This document shows positions 1 to 6,614 of a DNA stretch of 64,000 nucleotides, one piece after another. The stretch's first letter is position 1, and each line of letters opens with the position of its first letter. The notes under the pieces are model-generated. The model saw only the letters and a list, made by a program, of their open reading frames with translations. It was not told the DNA's origin and did not search any database. The stretch covers positions 45,112 through 109,111 of the forward strand of contig CBFGRV010000004.1 of NCBI GenBank assembly GCA_965651265.1. The letters are read 5' to 3'. The stretch comes from CBFGRV01 sp965651265. Its GTDB lineage: Bacteria; Bacteroidota; Rhodothermia; Rhodothermales; VXPQ01. Position numbers and translations under genes: made by a program.

Positions 1-2
1 GG

Positions 3-554
3 TTTTCGTACGGCGATTACCTGAGGTCGGGAGCCATCGCACGCTTTTCGCCCATCATGCAGGAGGTCGTGAAATTTGCGGAGTCCGGTGGACTGGTTTT
101 CGGCATCTGCAACGGTTTTCAGATCCTGTGCGAGGCGGGTCTCCTACCGGGCGCCTTGATGCGCAATTCATCGCTTCGATTCGTTTGCAAGGATGTCCAC
201 CTGCGGGTTGAGAATGTGGACACCCCGTTCACGTCGGGGTATGAAGAAGGAGAGGTGCTGACGATTCCCATTTCACACGGCGAGGGCAACTACTTCGCTA
301 GCGACGCAGAGCTGGACGCGCTCGAGGAGCACGGTCAGGTCGTCTTCCGCTACTGTGATGCGGAGGGGCGGATCACGCCGGAGGCCAATCCGAATGGATC
401 GGCGCGAAACATTGCGGGCATCACGAATCGGGGGCGAAATGTCCTGGGGATGATGCCGCATCCGGATCGATGTGCCGAAGCGATCCTCGGCAATACCGAT
501 GGGGCGGCCATGTTCGAGTCCATCCTGCAGCATTTCGAAGCCGTCGGGGCGTAG
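3..554 (+). CDS. purQ: Phosphoribosylformylglycinamidine synthase subunit PurQ (5' truncated by window edge)
   Basis: Glutaminase subunit of FGAM synthase in purine biosynthesis. It releases ammonia from glutamine for the PurL subunit, in the cytoplasm. The frame is open to the left edge and encodes the typical PurQ segment FSYGDYLRSGAIA before the first internal Met, so the true start lies outside the window; 183 residues of an expected ~230 are visible. The class-I amidotransferase nucleophile is the Cys in FGICNGFQ (about visible residue 36). The catalytic His lies in MMPHPDR near the C-terminus, where most homologues have HPE, so the usual Glu is an Asp here. The rhomboid gene follows after 12 nt on the same strand. 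Family assignment is secure. Confidence 0.95.
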   Translation, partial: FSYGDYLRSGAIARFSPIMQEVVKFAESGGLVFGICNGFQILCEAGLLPGALMRNSSLRFVCKDVHLRVENVDTPFTSGYEEGEVLTIPISHGEGNYFASDAELDALEEHGQVVFRYCDAEGRITPEANPNGSARNIAGITNRGRNVLGMMPHPDRCAEAILGNTDGAAMFESILQHFEAVGA

Positions 555-566
555 CCTACCCCGCAG

Positions 567-1202
567 ATGGATTTTTCTGCCACGCCCGTATCTCTTCTGC
601 TGCTCATCGTCAATGTGTTGGTGAGCGTGTATGCGCTCTATTTCGATGAGTCGCTGATCGATCGTCTGGCGTTCAAGCCACGCCGCATTCTGGAGGGCGG
701 AGAATACCAGCGCCTGATCACGGCGGGATTCGTGCATGTGAGCCTGACGCATCTCGCCTTCAACATGATTACGCTTTACTTCTTCGGTCCGCCGATGGAG
801 TTGATGCTGGGTCCGGGGAAGTTTCTCTTGCTTTACGTAGGTGCCGAGCTGGCGGCGCACGGGCTCTCGCTCGTGTTTCACCGCAACACGGCGAGTTACG
901 CGGCGGTCGGCGCTTCGGGAGCGATTTCGGGCGTGCTGTTCGGCTTCTGTCTATTTCAGCCGTTCACGCCGTTGTATCTGTTTTTCATTCCGATACCCAT
1001 TCCAGCGTGGTTGTTCGCCATTTTGTACGTGGCTTTGTCGATGTACGCTATGCGGCGCTCGTCGGGGGAGAGCATGACGGGCGGCATCGCGCACGAGGCG
1101 CACCTTGGGGGTGCGCTGGGTGGGTTGCTTCTGACAATGCTTCTCGAGCCGCGGGCGATCTCTATTTTTCTCGGGCAGATCGGGCTTGGGCTGGGGCTAT
1201 AA
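567..1202 (+). CDS. Rhomboid family intramembrane serine protease
   Basis: Multi-pass membrane protein of 211 residues with the rhomboid core. It has an HxxxxHLxxN segment (HVSLTHLAFNM, ~57-67), the catalytic Ser in GASGA (Ser117), and the catalytic His in HEAHLGG (His176/His179). These proteases cleave transmembrane segments of other membrane proteins within the bilayer; the substrate cannot be told from sequence. There are about six hydrophobic helices and no extra cytoplasmic domain. It starts 12 nt after purQ, so it is probably cotranscribed with it. An intrinsic terminator lies about 190 nt downstream. Confidence 0.9.
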   Translation: MDFSATPVSLLLLIVNVLVSVYALYFDESLIDRLAFKPRRILEGGEYQRLITAGFVHVSLTHLAFNMITLYFFGPPMELMLGPGKFLLLYVGAELAAHGLSLVFHRNTASYAAVGASGAISGVLFGFCLFQPFTPLYLFFIPIPIPAWLFAILYVALSMYAMRRSSGESMTGGIAHEAHLGGALGGLLLTMLLEPRAISIFLGQIGLGLGL

Positions 1203-1393
1203 TGTGGCGAATAAGTCCTGCCCCGAGGCCTTGAGTCCGTTATTGCATTCAGAAAAATACGGAGAAAGGATACTGTCTGCAGAAGATATGCCGTTATTGT
1301 GTTGCGCGGATGGAGGAGGTTGCGTAGCTTCCGGTACCTCATGCGCCTGGAGGCCCATATTGGGCTGCTTCCGTCGCGTCGATTGGGCCAAAG
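1203..1393 (+). other. Gene-free stretch upstream of a terminator; possible small RNA or long 3' UTR
   Basis: No convincing reading frame is visible between the rhomboid stop codon and the terminator hairpin. The stretch contains a 9-bp direct repeat CCGTTATTG (1237-1245 and 1291-1299). It also has short nested inverted repeats, for example CCCA-tat-TGGG near 1350 inside a GGAG/CTTCC arm. It may be the 3' UTR of the rhomboid transcript or a separate short non-coding RNA of 150-200 nt. I see no hallmark of 6S, SRP, tmRNA or RNase P RNA. Confidence 0.3.
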
Positions 1394-1423
1394 AGCTCGG
1401 CTTGGTGGCAAGCCGGGCTTTTT
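1394..1423 (+). terminator. Intrinsic terminator
   Basis: A 10-bp stem (AGCTCGGCTT pairing with AAGCCGGGCT through one G-U pair) closes a six-base loop, and a run of five T follows. It separates the purQ-rhomboid transcript, or a small RNA, from the independent promoter of the large RNA downstream. Confidence 0.8.
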
Positions 1424-1446
1424 GATCTGAGGCCGATGTGGATATC

Positions 1447-1478
1447 GTGTGAACGAATTGTGGAATATTCGATCACAC
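1447..1478 (+). promoter_or_regulatory. Palindromic putative operator upstream of the large RNA promoter
   Basis: A 12-bp inverted repeat with one mismatch: GTGTGAACGAAT, 8-nt spacer, ATTCGATCACAC. It ends 6 nt before the -35 box. The outer TGTGA/TCACA arms resemble CRP half-sites but are 20 bp apart instead of 6, so a classical CRP site is not supported. The position suits an activator or repressor site. It has no T-run, so it is not a terminator. Confidence 0.45.
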
Positions 1479-1484
1479 TCTCGC

Positions 1485-1513
1485 TTGACCTCCCTTCCCG
1501 TTGAGGCTATAAT
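1485..1513 (+). promoter_or_regulatory. Near-consensus sigma-70 promoter for the large ncRNA
   Basis: TTGACC at 1485-1490 and a perfect TATAAT at 1508-1513, separated by exactly 17 bp. Predicted transcription start is near 1519-1521, just where the first hairpin of the folded RNA begins. I saw no comparably good match to the consensus upstream of any protein gene in the window, which suggests strong, stable-RNA-like expression. Confidence 0.8.
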
Positions 1514-1518
1514 GGGTC

Positions 1519-2423
1519 CAGTGCCTGACGGCACTGTTCCTTGACGCGACTGGAAACTCTGGGCTGCATGAGGATGCCCGTGAACTGATCGAGAGATCAG
1601 AACGGAACGCAGCCGTCGAACCGTAGCCGGCGTTGGGCTTGCCCAGCGAGACTACGGATCCGGCGCAGGTGACGTTATCGTTGCCAGGCGCCGACTGCCT
1701 TCGGAGCCGGTTTCGACCGGCAAGAACCGAGATTGGGAGTCATTCTTCGGAATACTCCCACCAAAGCAGTCGAGCTGCACCTCCACGCACTCGTTGAAGC
1801 AGCGGTACCAACCGCCTGTGGAGAACGATAAGGTCCGGCGAACAGCGGAAACGACCGCCGCGAGTTGCCGAGATGAAGCACTGCTCGAAAGAGCAATGTG
1901 GATCGGAAGCTCACCTGGCGAACGTCTCCAGCCGCTTGTGGAGAGTACCTCGATAAAGCCGGTGTCGCAAGACTCAGGCCGCACGAGATGCTCGGTGAAG
2001 CAAGCAGCAACTGATTGCTCATTCCCTACCGTTCTGCGAAGCAGGCGTCGGCATAGACCGCTTGTCGAGCGCTGCGCTCGTTGAGGCGCTGACGGAAACG
2101 TCAACGCGGAGAGCCGTGGCGTGCTGAAGCAAGCTATCGTGCCGAATCACCGATGTGGAGAGTACGCTGGAGTCCGCACACGGGCAAACAAAAGTCCGTG
2201 GCTTTCTAAACCGTCAGCCCATGCGGTTTAGACGCACCATCTCCGGTTCGCCGGAAGGCCGTGCGATAGTCACCTATCGGCCTCGTGCCGATACGAGAGT
2301 TAGGCCTCGTTCCTGTTCACGACCCTGCTTGCCAGGATCGAGATCAGGCGAGGCCGGTTGCGTCGAGGGAAAACATCGCCTAAACGGTGGCAGCGTCGGC
2401 TGATGGATCGGCCGACGTTTTTT
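1519..2423 (+). ncRNA. Large (~905 nt) highly structured non-coding RNA of unknown class
   Basis: The whole region between promoter and terminator lacks a plausible coding frame but is packed with inverted repeats. Examples: 1520-1535 (AGTGCC/GGCACT); 1562-1614 (GGCTGC/GCAGCC enclosing a GAGA-capped stem at 1585-1600); 1621-1657; 1661-1693; 1707-1720 (UUCG loop); 1734-1760 (11 bp, UUCG loop); 1781-1823; 1883-1894 (GAAA loop); 2066-2080; 2090-2103 (GAAA loop); 2206-2231 (8 bp); 2242-2255 (UUCG loop); 2264-2279; 2303-2355 (7-bp closing stem). Short modules recur: TGAAGCA four times (1795, 1874, 1996, 2125) and TGTGGAGA three times (1817, 1937, 2154), the last two extended to a 12-bp identity. 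I do not see RNase P, tmRNA, group I or group II intron landmarks. It resembles giant ornate RNAs such as GOLLD, ROOL or OLE in size and style only. Confidence 0.75.
2394..2423 (+). terminator. Intrinsic terminator of the large ncRNA
   Basis: A perfect 7-bp GC-rich stem (CGTCGGC / GCCGACG), a 10-nt loop, and six T immediately after. It defines the 3' end of the ~905-nt transcript and gives its orientation, since the other strand has no T-run. Confidence 0.85.
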
Positions 2424-2502
2424 ATTTTGCGGCTCCCACATTTTGTGATTCCATCGATTCGGAATCGTCTCTCAGCCACCGCACGAACTGCACGTCGCCT
2501 CG

Positions 2503-3165
2503 TTGTACGAGTCCACTCAGCCCCTTTCGGCGCACGTCTCCGCCGCCGTCGTCAACTACCAGACACCTGACCTCACCGAAGAAGCGCTACGGTCGTTTCG
2601 AAGGCACTATCCCGATGTCGAGCTCCTCGTCATCGACAACGGATCTCAGGATTCATCCCCCGATCTAATCCGCCGTCTCGCGGACGAGCTCACCCTCCAG
2701 ACGATCTTCCTGCAGCGGAATCGTTACCACGGGCCTGCGATGCACATCGCGATGTCGGAGTTGCAGACGCCGTGGGTCTTTCTTCTCGACAGCGACACGA
2801 TCACGGAAAAAGGCGGCTTCCTGGAGGCGATGCTGGAGCTCGGCGCATCGCCGAAAGTGTACGGCGCCGGCAAAGTGGTTCACGTGGATCGGCGCGGATT
2901 CCGGGCCGATGACGGGATTCCCGTGCTGGTGAGCGCCTACATGCTGATCAATCGTGACATCTATCACCGGCTGCCTCCCTTCGTTCATCACGGGCTTCCG
3001 GCGCTCCAGAATTTCGAAGCTGCTCACCGCGCGGGTTATCACCTCGAGCCCTTCGATATCGAGCGCTACGTCCGGCACCTCGGACGCGGCACGGCCGCTC
3101 GATTCGGCTACGGCCTGGGCTTCAGGAGCCGACTCGACTTCCTGCTCAAGAAGCTCGGACTATAG
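2503..3165 (+). CDS. Family 2 glycosyltransferase
   Basis: A 220-residue cytoplasmic GT-A fold protein. It has the usual N-terminal beta strand (AVVNYQT), the nucleotide-binding LLVIDNGSQD segment (~46-55) and a DSD metal-binding motif in FLLDSDT (~93-99). It probably transfers a sugar from a nucleotide donor to a surface polysaccharide or lipid acceptor, specificity unknown. It is shorter than most GT2 proteins and has no C-terminal membrane helix. The start is uncertain: the reading frame opens with TTG, with no good ribosome-binding site and no nearby ATG. The gene stands alone, convergent with the next gene with 2 nt between them. Confidence 0.75.
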   Translation: MYESTQPLSAHVSAAVVNYQTPDLTEEALRSFRRHYPDVELLVIDNGSQDSSPDLIRRLADELTLQTIFLQRNRYHGPAMHIAMSELQTPWVFLLDSDTITEKGGFLEAMLELGASPKVYGAGKVVHVDRRGFRADDGIPVLVSAYMLINRDIYHRLPPFVHHGLPALQNFEAAHRAGYHLEPFDIERYVRHLGRGTAARFGYGLGFRSRLDFLLKKLGL

Positions 3166-3167
3166 AA

Positions 3168-4043
3168 TCAGGTGATGTTCACGTTCAGAGCCTTACCGCG
3201 AAGCAGATAGCCAACAGCCAGTAGCTCGAGGCCGAAAGGCAGATATCCGATGTAGCCGAGCAGTGGCATCTCAAACACATGAAGAAATTGAGCCCCCGGC
3301 GTCCTGTACGTCCACTTCGGGAAGGAATAGAAATTCCAGAACTCCCAGAAGAATCCGCAGATGAGCGCACCCAGGGCCACAGAAACGACCGGCCGCCAGT
3401 TTCGCCTGTCCAGATGATCGAAGAGCGATGGCCGGCCAAGCCAGATGTTCAACGGCTCGATCAAACAGAACATCGACCCCCAGACGAACGGATAGAACAC
3501 ATCCGGCCATATCATGATGAGCGCCACCAGCACCCATCCAGCCACGAAAAAGCCTGTCGCCGTGAGCCAAGATCGCGGAATACGCGGGCCCGACGACATC
3601 CGGTCGACCCAGCCAAATGATCGCACGAGCTCGGCGGTCACGAACACGGCCGGCATGACCGTCGAGAACGCAACCGAGGCCAGTACGACATAAGCCAGAT
3701 CCGAGAAGACCTCCGCTCCGTTGTAGGTCCAGTTGTTCGTCCGCAGGTTGAACAATTCAAACAGCCACCACACGGGCACCGACGCGACGAAGAGCCAGGC
3801 GAACTCCTGTCCCGAGCGCGCGACGGGCGATTCGCCGCGCCGGGTGAAGACCAGACCGTCCACCGCCAGGGCGTACCCCAGCCACATCGGGAAGAAAAAG
3901 ACGTGCGTGCGGAGCCCGTCGAGTCCCCAGTTGAGCGACCATCCGCACAGGGCGAGCACGATTCCGGCCCAGCCATGCAGGGGATACCTCGCGGCCGTTC
4001 GACGGACCGAGGCCGCCTGCACCTCGTCATCCAAACCGATCAT
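3168..4043 (-). CDS. Conserved multi-pass membrane protein, function unknown
   Basis: 291 residues with about seven or eight hydrophobic helices rich in Trp and Phe, including WWLFELFNLR, FFWEFWNFYSFPKW and a conserved-looking FEMPLLGYIGYLPFGLEL near the C-terminus. I recognise no catalytic motif. It begins 8 nt after the GNAT-type acyltransferase and so is the last gene of the apparent spt-acyltransferase operon. That context makes a role in handling or modifying the lipid made by those enzymes possible, but this rests on position only. Confidence 0.6.
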   Translation of the reverse strand: MIGLDDEVQAASVRRTAARYPLHGWAGIVLALCGWSLNWGLDGLRTHVFFFPMWLGYALAVDGLVFTRRGESPVARSGQEFAWLFVASVPVWWLFELFNLRTNNWTYNGAEVFSDLAYVVLASVAFSTVMPAVFVTAELVRSFGWVDRMSSGPRIPRSWLTATGFFVAGWVLVALIMIWPDVFYPFVWGSMFCLIEPLNIWLGRPSLFDHLDRRNWRPVVSVALGALICGFFWEFWNFYSFPKWTYRTPGAQFLHVFEMPLLGYIGYLPFGLELLAVGYLLRGKALNVNIT

Positions 4044-4051
4044 CGATCCCT

Positions 4052-5185
4052 CTAGAAACGCATCTCGAACATCGCATACTGCTTATCGATTACTCCACCC
4101 ATAGATTCGAGCGCATTTCGCAGTCGCTTGTTCGTATCGAGCACCCAGCTCATCTCGCTTCCGTCATAGCCATGCCGCGAGCCGTTCTCGATGATCGCTA
4201 GATTCAAAATGGCATCCAAGCCGCGACCCTGATACTCCCGGAGTACGCCCATGAGCGGCGTCCTGCACTCGTAAAGGCCGCCGAACTTTGAGTAGGCCAG
4301 CAGCTTCGGGAGGCCAAGAGGCAGAAGCCGACCGTCGCGAACTCGCCTAAGGAGTTGATTGATGTTGGGCAGCGTGATCGAGAAAGCCACGGGCTGGCCG
4401 TCGTCCTCCAGGAGGTAGACCAGTCTGGGGTCGACGATTTGCTTCAGTTCCCTGGCCAATTGGGCGAACTCGTTCTCTGTCATCGGCACGTGGCCCCAGT
4501 TGTTCGACCAGGCGTCGTTATAGATGTGCAGGATGGATCTCGCCTCCTCATCGTAGCGGCTCATATCCAGCGGGCGCAGTCGGATGGTCGGATTTCGCCG
4601 CTGGACGAGCTCGACTCCGCGCCGCAGCTTATCCAGCTTCACATATTTCTTGTGGATGTAGTAGGCCCACATCGTCATTGCCCGCTTGAAGCCGAATCGA
4701 AGCAGGTAGTCTTCATAGTACGGCGGGTTGTACGGCATGAGGATGGAGGGCTCGCGATCGAATCCCTGAGTCAGGAGGCCCGACGTGTCGTTCATCGACG
4801 GATTGGTCGGCCCTCGCATGCCGGTGAGTCCGCGTCCGGTGAGCCAGTCGCGTACGGCGGATAGAAGGGCAGCGGCGACGTCGTAATTTTCGACGGTCTC
4901 GAAAAACCCGAAAAAACCCGTGGCGTCCTGGTACTTCTTGAGGTGCATCCCATTGACGATGGCCGCGATCCTGCCGACGATGAGACCGGCGCCGTCGAGG
5001 GCTAGAAAAGGTTGGATGGAGCCGTGCTCGAAGAACGCGTTCTTGCGCGGATCGACCACGTGCAGGGCATCGCGCCGAAGCGGCGGAATCCAGTACGGAT
5101 TGCTCCGATAATGCTCGTACTGAAAGTCGACGAACCTTCGGAGATCGGATCGAGATGTGACTGGATGGACGTGGACCGGACTCAT
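4052..5185 (-). CDS. GNAT-fold acyltransferase paired with serine palmitoyltransferase (candidate bacterial ceramide synthase)
   Basis: 377-residue soluble protein of the long GNAT group found beside sphingoid-base synthases. The C-terminal half carries the acetyltransferase-like core, with the acyl-CoA-binding region around LMGVLREYQGRGLDA (QGRG, ~315-318) followed by a helix. The N-terminal half has the PYWIPPLRRD and GPTNPSMNDTSGLL segments typical of this group. It starts 6 nt after the PLP enzyme gene. In Caulobacter a GNAT-like protein encoded near spt N-acylates the sphingoid base, so an N-acyl transfer to the base made by the neighbouring enzyme is the most economical reading. General GNAT function is likely; ceramide synthase activity is inference. 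Confidence 0.7.
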   Translation of the reverse strand: MSPVHVHPVTSRSDLRRFVDFQYEHYRSNPYWIPPLRRDALHVVDPRKNAFFEHGSIQPFLALDGAGLIVGRIAAIVNGMHLKKYQDATGFFGFFETVENYDVAAALLSAVRDWLTGRGLTGMRGPTNPSMNDTSGLLTQGFDREPSILMPYNPPYYEDYLLRFGFKRAMTMWAYYIHKKYVKLDKLRRGVELVQRRNPTIRLRPLDMSRYDEEARSILHIYNDAWSNNWGHVPMTENEFAQLARELKQIVDPRLVYLLEDDGQPVAFSITLPNINQLLRRVRDGRLLPLGLPKLLAYSKFGGLYECRTPLMGVLREYQGRGLDAILNLAIIENGSRHGYDGSEMSWVLDTNKRLRNALESMGGVIDKQYAMFEMRF

Positions 5186-5191
5186 GCCGGG

Positions 5192-6490
5192 CTACACGGC
5201 CGCACCGTTTTTGCTGATTACACCGTGCTTGCGGCCGACACGCTGGAAGGCCTCGAGGATGAAATCGAGCTCCTCGTCCGTGTGCGTGGCCATATAGGAT
5301 GTGCGCATCAGGGCCTGACCCTGAGGCACCGCCGGCGGCACGACGGCATTCACGAACACGCCTTCTTCCAGCAGGTCGCGCCAGAATTTGAAGCACGTCG
5401 TCATGTCGCCGATGACGACTGGAATGATGGGTGACTGGCTCGTCCAGACGTTGAACCCTTCGCGCCGGAATCCCTCCCTCATGTAGTCGGAGATCTTCCA
5501 CAGCCTTTCGAGGCGTTCGGGTTCGGCCTCGAGGATATCCAGGCACTTGAGCACGGTGGCTACGTTGGCCGGCGGCATAGAGGCGCTGAAGATGTGCGCC
5601 GAGCTTCGATGCCGGATGTATTCGATCACATCGCGATCGCCGACGCAGAAGCCGCCCAGCGAGGCGAAGCTCTTGGAGAACGTGCCCGTGGTCAGGTGTA
5701 CGCGATCGTGCAGCCCGAAATAGGCCGCCGATCCGCGTCCGCCGGGACCGATGACGCCGCATGCATGTGCATCGTCGAGCATCAGGGCCGCGCCGAATTC
5801 TTCGGCGAGCTCAACGAGCTCCGGCACCTTGGCGATTACGCCGCTCATCGAGAAGACGCCATCGGTCACTATGAGCTTCCCGGCTTCCGGGTTCTCTTCG
5901 TGGACCTTTTCGAGTAGCCGCCGGAGGTGGTCCAGGTCGTTGTGCCTATATCGGAGCGTCTCTGCGAGACTGACCTGCGTCCCCGCCACGATGCAGGCGT
6001 GATTGTCTTTGTCGGAGAAGATGAAGTCGCCCTTCGCCGTGATGGCCTGGATGACGCCTTCGTTCGTCATGTAGCCGGTAGAGAAGAGCACACAGGCCTC
6101 GGCACCCATGAACTCGGCAAGTCGATGCTCGAGCTCGATGTGCAGGTCGAGCGTTCCATTCAAGAATCGACTCCCCGTGCAACCGGTGCCATATTGCTTG
6201 ATGGCCTGCGCGGCCGCTTCCTGAACGCGGGGATCCGAGGTCAGCCCCAGATAATTGTTTGAGCCGGCCATGATGATCTCGCGGCCGTTCATGATGGCTC
6301 TGGAGCCCTCGTTGCGTTCGATCGGCCGGAAGTACGGGTAAAGGTCGGCCTTCTTGACCTGTGCATAGTCGCCCGTTTCCTCGAAGAATCGATGGGCCTT
6401 GCCGAAGAGCGTAGGCTCCTCGCGCACGGTCGGAGCCGACTCCTCAATCGGTGGCGTGCTCTCGTTACTATGGAAATCGGGCGTCGTCAT
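5192..6490 (-). CDS. spt: Serine palmitoyltransferase-like alpha-oxoamine synthase
   Basis: 432 residues, PLP-dependent, cytoplasmic. It condenses an amino acid with acyl-CoA to give a 3-keto long-chain base. Family marks: the TGYMTNEG cofactor loop, His164 (DNHACI) expected to stack on PLP, the LDDAH segment (~239-242), and the Schiff-base Lys273 in TFSKSFASLGG. An acidic N-terminal extension of about 30 residues is present. The downstream GNAT acyltransferase favours long-chain-base synthesis over biotin (BioF) or Kbl-type roles. In Salinibacter relatives the same fold may use cysteate to make capnine-type sulfonolipids, so serine versus cysteate is not settled. A terminator for the upstream gene lies 38 nt before the start codon. 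Confidence 0.85.
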   Translation of the reverse strand: MTTPDFHSNESTPPIEESAPTVREEPTLFGKAHRFFEETGDYAQVKKADLYPYFRPIERNEGSRAIMNGREIIMAGSNNYLGLTSDPRVQEAAAQAIKQYGTGCTGSRFLNGTLDLHIELEHRLAEFMGAEACVLFSTGYMTNEGVIQAITAKGDFIFSDKDNHACIVAGTQVSLAETLRYRHNDLDHLRRLLEKVHEENPEAGKLIVTDGVFSMSGVIAKVPELVELAEEFGAALMLDDAHACGVIGPGGRGSAAYFGLHDRVHLTTGTFSKSFASLGGFCVGDRDVIEYIRHRSSAHIFSASMPPANVATVLKCLDILEAEPERLERLWKISDYMREGFRREGFNVWTSQSPIIPVVIGDMTTCFKFWRDLLEEGVFVNAVVPPAVPQGQALMRTSYMATHTDEELDFILEAFQRVGRKHGVISKNGAAV

Positions 6491-6527
6491 AATCGACTCT
6501 ATGGAATGCAGAGAGTAGCGCTGGGAT

Positions 6528-6558
6528 AAAAAAAGCGGTACGGCGTCGGGTGAACCGC
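6528..6558 (-). terminator. Intrinsic terminator after the glycosyltransferase gene
   Basis: Read on the minus strand: GCGGT, a 14-nt loop, ACCGC, then seven T. It separates the parAB-glycosyltransferase transcript from spt, so spt needs its own promoter within the short remaining gap, or readthrough. Confidence 0.7.
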
Positions 6559-6614
6559 CTCCGCGCTGTGTTTCCGCCGATCACCGGCAAAATACGTAAT
6601 AATTCGGTCACTTC

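Noticed and set aside
1448..1477. CRP binding site from TGTGA...TCACA
   Set aside because: The half-sites are 20 bp apart, whereas CRP needs 6; the full 12-bp arms fit a different dimeric regulator better.
1652..2104. Long open frames on the minus strand (about 150 and 115 codons) across the 1.5-2.4 kb region
   Set aside because: They run through the hairpins of the predicted RNA, have no ribosome-binding site, show Ser/Arg-rich composition typical of chance frames in GC-rich DNA, and oppose the clear promoter and terminator.
1519..2423. RNase P RNA, tmRNA or a group I/II intron as the identity of the large RNA
   Set aside because: I could not find the conserved P4/CRI segment of RNase P, the alanyl acceptor and tag of tmRNA, a domain V hairpin, or a group I core; no reverse transcriptase or homing endonuclease is present.
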